From: Agelas oroides
Lineage: Eukaryota > Porifera > Demospongiae > Agelasida > Agelasidae
Length of the DNA stretch: 64,000 bases
Assembly: GCA_949130485.1 (NCBI GenBank)
Contig: OX422192.1
Coordinates: 812,218-876,217, forward strand
Reading direction: 5' to 3'
A program made the translations under genes and the position numbers. The first letter of the stretch is position 1. Every line of letters begins with the position of its first letter. The notes under the pieces are model-generated. The model ran no database searches and was not told where the DNA came from. It saw only the letters and a program-made list of their open reading frames with translations. This document shows, one piece after another, positions 48,391 to 57,854 of the stretch.

Positions 48391-48457
48391 GCCGTAGCTC
48401 AGTGGCACGGCACTGGCGGCTCAAGTCAGAGGTGTCCTGGGTTCGATTCACGGCGGC
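48391..48457 (+). repeat. tRNA-like sequence, probable SINE head
   Basis: GCCGTAGCTCAGTGGCACGG (A box) and GGGTTCGATTC (B box) at tRNA spacing, but the T stem does not pair well. More like a SINE head or tRNA pseudogene than a working gene. It is in the 1.2-kb spacer between genes H and G, which otherwise holds AT-rich sequence and the unit at 48830. Confidence 0.5.
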
Positions 48458-48829
48458 TGCTGGCCTTTTTCACTTTCCTCTATTTTCGCTTCATATCATC
48501 TAAATTCCTTTATAGTCTCATTCAGCATGCACAGTACCCTCTTAAAGGTCACCTGAAATAAGAACATCTTGGTTAGTCAGGACATTTGACGAAGTTTCCC
48601 ATTTTTAAATTTGGTCCAAAGGGTGTAGGTGGGTAGGTGTGTGTGTGTGTGGTGGGGGTGATACAGATGTGTGTGTCTATCAGTTCACAAAACATGTTGC
48701 TGCATGCTACAGTCCTTGGTTGGCACCCCTGCATGGCATGGCCTTGTCCTGTCTGGAGCTCCAAGTTCTATGCAGGCTGCTAGTATGGTGGGGCTTGCTC
48801 AGGCTTGTGCAATTATACATGTATACTTA

Positions 48830-49022
48830 ATGATTGTTTATCTGGAGATGTTGCCATGGTAACCTGACACTCCCTATATGGGGTGGCAATCCAGGCATCA
48901 CAGTGAATACAGTGCAACCAATGAATATCCTGGCTTGATGGTAGTCATGGCAACCACCAGTTATTAACCTCCAGTGACATACTGGCAGATCTAGAGATAG
49001 CAGGGTCATGAAAATCATCAAA
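48830..49022 (-). repeat. Third copy of the unit 3' of the kelch-ZU5-death genes
   Basis: Similar to 26738-26900 and 26938-27122 (GTAACCTGACACTCCCTATA, GGTAGTCATGGCAACCA), and likewise just 3' of a death-domain exon, suggesting it was duplicated with the gene. Confidence 0.6.
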
Positions 49023-49282
49023 TATCAGGTTACAATGTACACAGTACACACAAACCACAGGGGGCCCACTAAATGTGTGACACACACATAATTATGTATC
49101 CACAATCCAATGCTAAACTGGTATTGTGACACATCAACAAAAGATATATGTAACTAGTACAGATTGCACAAAAAAAAAAGTAGGATATTACCTACGGGTA
49201 CTAGATGTGCAAATGGAAGAACACAATGTAATATAGTAAGTGTGGCATCAAACTTTGTCTGTATACTGCAATGTGGTTAGAA

Positions 49283-52200
49283 TTACTGTCTTGGTGCCGT
49301 TAGTTTATCTGTTAGTTCTTGAGCTAGTCTCACTTCACCAACTGCTGGTGCCTTTAGTGCTTCGATCACAGTAGACCATGTGTGTGGCATGGTTGCTCGA
49401 TTCTTCCAGACTTTGAAAACAGAAGTGAAACACTGCATGGGGTCATTGGGAGTCAAAGCCATAAAGCATTCATTGTCATTGGTGGTGAGTCCCAGCTGAA
49501 TGCTAATCTGTTGCCACTTGGCGGATACTTGACTTGCTACTTCATTCATCAGGTCTGGCAGCTCTGGTTTACTTTCTAGTCCTGCATACCTACTGCCTAA
49601 ATCTGTGAGTGAAGAGTGAGCAAAGTGAGGCTCTCAGTTAACAGGGACTTTGTTGCTAGGCCCCCACCATTCCATCACTTTTCCATACTGCAAGAGACAG
49701 AAACTAGGTGGGGGGAGGTCTATGAACAATGCAGCCCCTTCCATTTAGTAGTTAGGTTGCAGGTCTCTGAAGCTATAAATTAGGTGATAGAGGAATGCAA
49801 GATTTTGTAGCCTTGTTCCCACCCAGCTTTTTATCACTTCCCATACTGCTGGGCAGTGGTCTGGGAACGTGTGTGTATGTGCACTATGAATGTCCTTTTA
49901 GTGTATGTACTATAATTATGCTGACATACCTCTGGGTGAGGAGGCACTACCTACATCACTAGCCACTGGACTAGGAGTGAGCATATCTGCTGCAGTTGGA
50001 AAATACCATTCCTGAGAGTAATATTTATATTCACAGAAACTGCGAGAACCTACTGGTGTAGCCAGGATAAAAAATACTATACTAGCATAGATACTATTAT
50101 CTATGCCAGGAAAAAGAAGTTGGGCACAGCAACAGTAGTGAGTTTGAAAATTTGCTCAACGTGTACAGTGTACAGACCTCCCCCTCCCCCCCCCCCCCCA
50201 AGTAAATTTTCTTTGTTGCCACAAGTACTCAACCTTGGTATATATCACTTGGTATCCGCTTCGGCTGGATCCCTGGCAGCTCGGCCTTAAGTACTCGAAT
50301 TCAGCCACTGAGTTGCCGGGTGACTCGGTAGCTCAGTTGGTTAGAGCATGGCAGGCCATTTGCCAGGTCGTGGGTTTGAGTCCCTCCCTGAGTCACTGTC
50401 ACTTTCTTTTCCCCTCTTTATTTTCTCTTTATTTCTTTCCTTCTCACTGACTTTGACTTAGGCTAAGGTCTGACTGTCAGGTCTGGAGCATGTCTAAAAT
50501 CTGAGCCTGTGCCTCGCGCTTCACGCTCGCCACCCCCCCCCCCCCCCCCCCCCCCTAAGTAAATTTTCTTTGTTGCCACAAGTACTCAACCTTGGTAAAT
50601 ATATATCACTGTAAATAATTGGAGGTTGATTTAACCCAAGAAATGTTATTTCAGTTGCAGTCTGGATTCATCCAGGTCCTCCTTTTGCCATGGTTTTGCC
50701 ATGGTTTTGCCATTCATTTGCCATGGTTTTGTCAGTTGTCATGGTTTAGGGGTAATTACATCCCTTGTCCAGTGAAGGTTTCTATATATATATAGCAAAA
50801 CATGAATTAGAAATACATTTTGTAATTGCATATTTGTGTCAAAGGGGATGTGACTCTGGCTATATCCAACTATTTTTTGGATGAACTCTGAACATATTCA
50901 TGCACTATGGGCTAACCTTTGGGCAGTATTCATGCAAGTATTCATGCCTTATTAGAAAGGCCAAGGTCCTGCGCTAGTCTCGTGCCCAGCCCGCGCACGC
51001 CTCCGGTGAGAAATGGTCTGGTGAACCAAGTTAAATTTCTTGGGATTATTCCCCAAAAGTGGTAATGAGATTGCGAATTATTATGTAGCACTTCCCTTAC
51101 AACAGTAATTTTTTTTATCTATACTCAAGTAACCATATACCTCTTTTGAGAGGGTTTGGCGTAAAATATTTTGAACGTTGCTAGGTGACTCTGTTGCAAA
51201 AGTGCGCGCTAGGCAAAGAAATTCAACTTGTTTCACCAGACCGTTTCTCCTAGTGAGAGGGTGGGGTCTGGAGACTAGAGTAGTCCTGCACTGAGGTAAC
51301 CCACCTTGGGTTAAATCAACCTCCAGTTCTTCCCAATGTACAAGTTTCCTAGGCACATGCCCTAGTGTGTGTGTGCCAGGGCCTAGTTACACCACTGCAA
51401 TGGTTTAGGACAAAGACTAGTAGTAAGTGAACAACTTACTTTGCTGCACAGAGGCACTTCCTGAGGTTAACGATGCAAGTTGAGGTCGAACTGAAAGTTT
51501 AGAGAGAGAATATGGGACATGTATATAATTATATCTACAACAATTAATAGAACTGTTCATTACAATAGCTTGCTAACCTTGTGGTACAGGAAGTCTGACC
51601 CAAAAGAAGTTGAAGGGTTCCTTTGCCCCCAGGAGCTTCACCCTGTGCTTGAGTTCCACAGGCTGCTCCAGTTGCCTAGTCCATTCTGCATATATCTGGC
51701 AGGATGGTATTCGCCTACCAGGTGCAAAGTCATCAACTTGGTGCTTGGTAATCTGTTGGCAATTTTAAAATGCACACTGATCAAGGTTACGGCCTGCTAT
51801 ATTAACAGTGAATATACACTCACTCCAGGGTAGGTGTATGGAGTGATTGTCCATCCATTTTTCAGCACAGTTCCTTTTGCTGCAATGTCTAGAGCGATCT
51901 GCTCTCCTTCAAATGTTACCATCTGGTTAGGACCTACTTTGGCAGTAGTTTCAGTGTGCTCGTCAATCCAGGCATCAACAGCCTGCAATAATAATTACTA
52001 ACTTCAGTGTTTATCTGAAAGTTCTAAGACCCTCTACATATATGAATACAATGAACAGCAACACCACTGTTGAGGTAGTTAGTTAAAAAAATTAATTGCT
52101 CGTTTTTCAGAAACTTATTAGAATTCACCCTATCACATGACATTTAGTGAGTTATTCATATTGCATTGCTGGAGATTGATTTAACTCAAAACAGGTCATC

Positions 52201-55200
52201 TCAGTTGCAGTTTAGGCCCACCCAAGTCCAGGCTCACCTCATGGTCCACCCAAGGTTGTCCAGTAAAGCATGAATATACGTTGGAAAAGAAATCCATGGT
52301 GGAAACCAGGCTACACTCACGTGTTCATTGGCAGAAATATTCATACTGGGCATTATTTATGTACTGTGTATTGATGCCTTATTAGAACTGAGTGCATGTC
52401 TCTATTGGGTTTTAAATCAACCTCCATTTTTCTCAGTGATCCGTGAAGTATTGCAGGGTTTACTTTTAACAAGTACACTATTAGTGCATTGCACTTGTAC
52501 CATGTTGAATACTCACAGAAATATGTAACTCCAAGTCCCACATGATTACAAAGTAGACTTCCCAGCTATGGATACCACTGCTGCTATAGTAGAGACGGGC
52601 ACAATAGTTCCTAGGTTGATAGGCGCTGAAGCCAAGCCATTGCATCACGGTTTTGAGGAAAACTATCCCCACACCAGAGAAGTGGGTTAACTTTATGCTT
52701 CCGTATCGACTGCTAGGAGAGAACACCCCACCACTAAGAATCTTGAACTGGTAAGGGAGATCTTCCTGGGTACACTTAGCAACAATGAATCTGAGACGGG
52801 ATAGGTGCTGAAGGTGTTCCAACTTGGGAATACAGTGTTGAATTTCAACTGTAGTAGGTTTTATAAACTTGTACGGACTGGTTATCCAGTAGATGCCACT
52901 GATGAGCTCTGTGTCCTCTGGAAACTGATACTGTCCAGAGAGAGAGGCTTTCACTTGAAGTTTGCATTTGTCTGCTTCAGGTGGAAGAGCATTAGCTGGA
53001 AGATGTAATTTGAAGCCAAATCTTTTCCATTCAAAGCTGCAGGCCTGGCCAGTATACGTGAAGGAGGTGTGGTCAATGATCTCAACACCATGCAGGTAGC
53101 CTTAATGAAATGAGAAACAAACTCTAATTATAGTATTGAGAGTATGTGCAAACAACCATCACACAATCAGCAACTAAGGGAAAACAATTCAAAGCTGACA
53201 TACTGGCGAAACTTAGCTGCTATGTTGGAAAAAGCCGAATCAGCAAATTCACTTGCGTTTGCACAGTAGTGGGTGCCTTTCTTTCATATGGGGTGCCAAT
53301 TTTTGTATGGATGGCTTATAAACGCCGATGTGCATGGTGGTTGTAATTAAAATGGGTGCCTATATTCATGGGGTGCTTATTTTCTATGGGTGCTTATTAT
53401 CTGGATTTTACGGTATGGGACACTGCACGACTTCATATTCATAAATTACACCCTGGCTCTACAATCATCATGTAACTGCAATTTATACCTGTGGTCTCCA
53501 CAGCAGTAACTCCATCATGCAGGTGTGTCTGAACAGCCACCACCTGATAGCTAGGACTGGTCTGGACAGCTGTATCCCTGCAATCTGGCTTGGTCTGCTG
53601 CTCTTTCTTCTCAATTGAAGACAAGTCTAGCTCAAGCTTGAGAGCTTTTTTCTCACTTTTAGATATCTATGAAGAAAGAGAAAGGTACCAGTGCAGTTCA
53701 TTTGCAAGATACCTCCAGTGGCAGAGAAGCTGATACAGAGGCAAATGCATGACTTACCAGGGATGCTGTGGACAAGGAACTTTGTGCTGTGTTGAGCAAT
53801 TGCTGAATTATTTGAGTTAGCACTTCTATCGGAAAAACTGCAGAACAATACAAAGTGTAGAGATGTATAGCAGTAGCACTCATCCTAGTTCAATACTGCT
53901 ATTCCTAGGTACTTGAAAAGTAGCTACCACTTGTGCAAAAGATTGTTCACAGACAGTAGAGAGTGACATATCCTGCTAGCTACATGCATGGTATGTGTGC
54001 TGTGACAATGCACTGATGAAGCGTTTGCAGTGTTCTTGCCCCACAATGTTGTACATTCCCCTAATAATATGTATTCATAGTTCTGGTAAGCTGGTAACTT
54101 TCATTGGTATGTGCATACATGTACCTAGGACCCTATATGGAACCATCATCATAAATATAGTTGCAATATAGACTAATGTTTAAAAAATATGAAAACATTC
54201 TCTGCAATGACATCCACCCCTTTCAGGTAGTCTTGAAATGGTGAAAAAGAAAAATCATGAGTTAGTGGGCCAGATGGTAGACAACTCTGGTGGTAAAGAA
54301 TTCATTGTTCTGTACCCTTTATAGTGATTATATGTATGGATATGCATATCTTCATTCATTGGCATTCTGACCCTTGGCTCTATAGGATCTAAAATCATAC
54401 CAGTGACCTCCAAAGCCGCCTCCTGTTGGCTATCAGAAAGTCCATGAGGGGATAAGGATACTGTGGAAATGTAAAGCTCAAGATGTATCGCTGCAAAACC
54501 AAAGTTTTTATTATTAACAAAATTGATTACTCATAGTCATAGAAAACTAATGGGAAGTGTAGAGACATGCAAAGTGTGGTTGAAAATGTTTAGAAGGATC
54601 TGCTGTGCATTGCATCATGGCAAACTTTTAAAAGGTAAACCCCTTTAACAGTGCAATTCTAGTAAGCATGGAGTGGACTAACCCACAAACATTGAGTTGC
54701 CCCCCCCAACCCCTATAACTTGGGAATACTGTTAATAATGCATTTCAGGAACTGCAGAAAGTTTAAGAATTTCAAATTTTCAGCCATATGTTTGTAGGGT
54801 AAGTGTGTTTTTATCTTGTTTTTGTGCAATTCACTGAATTAATTCAGTCAATTTCCAGTACTTAATGTGTGAGTTAGCTCTCAGCCCTTCAATTAGCCAC
54901 TATATAGTAACCATGTTTTTACTGTACACAAGGGTGCTGGAAGTCAACTTGCAAACAATACATTTGGAATCAAAGCAGGAAAAAGCTGGTAAACCATTTG
55001 GTTGATGTTATTACAAATAGCAGAACAACAAAACCTGTTAGCCTATTGATATCGTTATATTAAGGTAATTAGTTTTCAACATTACTTCATGACTTCAAGT
55101 GAACTGGAACTGTCATGAATGGAAGGTAGGTGTATACATGCAGTAACCAACTTCTGTTTTAGCAAGGTAGTTGTTCTAAATAACTTACCTCCAATGCTTG

Positions 55201-56074
55201 CTCTGAATGAACTGGATAAGAGTTCAAACTTGCTTTCTCCTCCCACTAACATCAGCTCTTCTGTGGGGAGGACTACAGTGCAAGTTGAATGACAGACAAC
55301 AGGCAAGTCCCCCACATGCACCCACGAGTTAGTTCTGGGAGAGTAAGCATGGATGGCTGAGCCAAGAGGTTTCCCTCCCCCCACAGTGATCAGCTGGTCT
55401 CTGAGCATTGCAGTAGCTGACAACTCAAGAGGTGCATCAGGTAGCTTCTTCCACACTGATGTCTGTCTATCTCCCTCTGATGTGGCTATCAGGGACTCCA
55501 GGGAGGTTTGGTAGACCTCACTGCCCTGTCCATTTCCACCAGCAAGATACCAGTTCCCCTCGTGGAGAGTGGATTTCATCCACGTACATGCTCTGGGAAG
55601 AGACTGGACCTTTCTCCACTGGTGGCCATCGTACATCTCCACTTCATCCAGAGGACAGGCATGACTACCACCTTGCCCCCCAGCCACAATAAGGTGGTCA
55701 CCCTCACTCACAGCAGATGCTTTGTAGCGTTTTGTTGTAATGGAAGGGAAGGGTTGAGTCCAGTTATGTTGCTCATCCAAAACCCACAGCTGGTTAGTAG
55801 CCTCCTTAGTTATTGGATCCCTACCTCCAACCAGCACCAACTGGGAGTGGTAGGTGGTGAGGGCATACCACTGTGTGGGTGTGTCTATTATGTCCCATGA
55901 GTCCTCAGTGAAGTCGTAGATGAGGAGTCTGGATGCAGGTGAGGGGTTTATACTTCCGCCTCCAATGTAGACCTTGTTCTCCAGCACAACTGCTTGGGCA
56001 TTTAGCACTCTCACTGGCATTTTTTGACATTCTCTCCATTCCAGTGATGTATACAGGGGGGAGAGGAGGTCAGA
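49283..56074 (-). CDS. Kelch-ZU5-death domain protein, paralogue of gene F (gene G)
   Basis: Exons (minus): 55189-56074 kelch, 54401-54460, 53758-53837, 53489-53666 (TAVQTSP..VVAVQTH, linker), 52517-53100 ZU5, 51824-51982, 51578-51752, 51440-51490, 49930-49989, 49283-49581 death domain with stop. Phases agree throughout: 843 residues from this first exon, whose upstream start is not found. The propeller is very close to gene F. ZU5 (WKRFGFKLHLPANAL) ends LTHFSGVG, keeping His-Phe-Ser at 52676-52684. Exon 51578-51752 (KHQVDDFAPGRRIPSCQ) matches gene F exon 27876-28047 (KKQVDNFTPGRGIPSCQ). It has two more exons between kelch and ZU5 than gene F. Death domain: VSAKWQQISIQLGL. Likely a self-cleaving death-domain adaptor; partner unknown. 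Confidence 0.8.
50322..50395 (+). repeat. tRNA-like sequence inside a local duplication
   Basis: GACTCGGTAGCTCAGTTGGT (A box) and GGGTTTGAGTCC (B box), with plausible acceptor pairing GACTC/GAGTC, the most tRNA-like of the window. It is flanked by a duplicated block (C run then AAGTAAATTTTCTTTGTTGC at 50200 and 50556). Lies in an intron of gene G. Confidence 0.5.
50619..51328. mobile_element. TIR element with GGAGGTTGATTTAACCC ends and nested fold-back
   Basis: Ends TTGGAGGTTGATTTAACCC and GGGTTAAATCAACCTCC are inverted. The interior includes TATTCATGC motifs and a nested inverted pair 50975-51028 / 51232-51278 (TAGTCTCG... and ...GAGACTAG). No coding capacity. In an intron of gene G. Confidence 0.65.
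52168..52428. mobile_element. Second copy of the GGAGGTTGATTTAACC element
   Basis: Ends GGAGATTGATTTAACTC and TTTTAAATCAACCTCC; interior shares ATTCAT...CCTTATTAGAA with 50619-51328 and with 8030-8210. In an intron of gene G. Confidence 0.6.
54200..54231 (-). pseudogene. Truncated ZU5 exon start
   Basis: On the minus strand ACTACCTGAAAGGGGTGGAT and the next bases match the first 32 nt of the ZU5 exon of gene F (YLKGVDVIAE), after which similarity ends. It lies between the linker exons of gene G, whose full ZU5 exon is at 52517-53100, so an older ZU5 exon was probably lost or replaced here. Confidence 0.6.
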
Positions 56075-57054
56075 CTGAGGCTAGAAGGATGGGGATAGTT
56101 GGTGATCGACATTACTATACTATAATCAATTAAAGCATACAAAACTCGTGCAGTGTTGTTTTAGTAACTAAAACCAAAACTAAAAATGCATTTCAGTAAG
56201 GCATAAAACCTTTTAGTAATTAAAACTAAAACTAAAATTAATGCTGCCTTAGTCCGTTAATTAAAAACTACAACTAAACTATCACCTAAATATGGTAGTT
56301 AACTAAAACTAAAAGTACCGATACTAAAGTCTAACCCTTTTTAGATTTAGTAATTAAAACTAAAACTAAACTGACAATTGAATCTGTACCGTAATTAAAC
56401 TAAAACTAAACTACGAGTCCAAACAAAAACTAAAACAACACTGACTCGTGGGCAGATAGCTAGCATTTATATCTGCAGTAGTCTAGCTCATGGTCACGTT
56501 GTTGATGCTGCAATACTGTCTATACATTGTATAGACAGTATTGCAGCATTCATCTTATGTGTGCTAGCTGCGATACATTTTCTCCATAGACGATCAACAG
56601 ATAGTTTGAAGTGACTTTCACAATAAAATGACATAACCTCTCATAAAAATGATGTAGCTATAAATTGTAGTTAGGTAACCTGCCGTCCGTTACTTCACCT
56701 TGTCTGGTGTTGCCATTCCTTTACTTGCATGCATTGAAGACACTATAGTTACATCCCCTGTGGAGCGGGAGGGGATTGCAGAAATACCGAAATCTCGAGT
56801 TCCGAGGGGAGGGTGTTCCTCGATTCGCAGGCCAGGGTTGTATTAACCCACCACCTATAACCTGACTAAAGTAACGAACGTACATAGACACTAGACAATA
56901 CCTGGGGTGGTCGATCCATGGCGAGGATTTATCAAAATTTGCAATCGCTTGGTATTCCTAGCTTGCGACGGTTGTGCGGTCACCGCCCGCATGATCATAC
57001 TTTTGTTTTGTACGTGTATGCATAGCGCATGCAGGAAGTGGATGCAGGCAACCA
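56075..57054. other. Spacer upstream of gene G
   Basis: No supported exon, although gene G or its promoter should begin near here. Contents: a CTAAAA element at 56150-56443 with GTGTTGTTTTAGT/ACTAAAACAACAC ends, a perfect palindrome at 56505-56549, and mixed sequence around 56750-57050. Confidence 0.5.
56505..56549. repeat. Perfect 21-bp palindrome with 3-nt loop
   Basis: ATGCTGCAATACTGTCTATA continues to 56525, loop ATT, then an exact mirror to 56549. Confidence 0.88.
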
Positions 57055-57271
57055 ATCAGCTTTCTCCTATAGCAAATAGCGTACTATGTGACAATTTGAA
57101 GCCAATTGTTGTTGGCTTTAGAGACACATTTCACTCCAAAACAACATAATCATTCTTCAGTGGATCTGCCACTCTGGGCAGTACAGCTCATGTTGAGTTG
57201 AGCACTGTTAGTAGTTTATTGTTGTCAGAAGTTCTCTGAGAAGCTGATGAAGTTGCTTGCTCTGAGTTTAT

Positions 57272-57355
57272 CTATTTCTGCTTGGCTTTAGTCTCGAGGT
57301 ACGTGCCTCTCAGATCCAGGAGCCATTTCCACAGCATCCAATCAAGTAGCCATCA
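57272..57355 (-). pseudogene. Duplicate last exon of HSD copy C
   Basis: Reads WLLDWMLWKW...TYLETKAKQK then stop on the minus strand, a second last-exon sequence 0.4 kb beyond the one used in copy C. The 5' third is degraded and lacks the CACAG acceptor. Flanking sequence (CTATGTGACAATTTGAAGCC, CACATTTCACTCCAAAA) occurs near 57085 and near 57375, so last exon plus flank was tandemly duplicated. Confidence 0.65.
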
Positions 57356-57694
57356 ATCACAGCAAACTCTGTACTATGTGACAATTTGAAGCCGTTGACT
57401 TTAGAGACACATTTCACTCCAAAATTGACCAAAACAACATAATTATTCTTCAGTGGATCTTCTCTTACAGATAGCTACTCTGGGCAATACAGCTCATCTC
57501 AAAACCTTGACAATGGTTACCGTTGAACATTAATTTTGAATATAATGTAAGGGGGTCCTACATTGAAAATGAAACCACATGCAAGAACCTAAATGCAGTG
57601 TGCACTTTATACAAAATGAGTTGTGTTGCTTGTGAATTACTGCATGTTGTCAAAACTTCTTTAATGGTGAAGCTGCCAGATGAGAATAATTCAT

Positions 57695-57801
57695 CTATTT
57701 CTGTTTGGCTTTGTTCTTGAGGTAAGTGTCTCTTGCGTCCAAGAGGGATTTCCACAGCATCAAGTCAAGTAGCCAAACTGGAAATAGACGTAGCAGATAA
57801 C

Positions 57802-57854
<53 letters not shown>

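Noticed and set aside
50322..50395. Functional tRNA gene
   Set aside because: A and B boxes and some acceptor pairing are present, but it lies in an intron within a local duplication and resembles other degenerate tRNA-like repeats; a covariance-model scan would decide.
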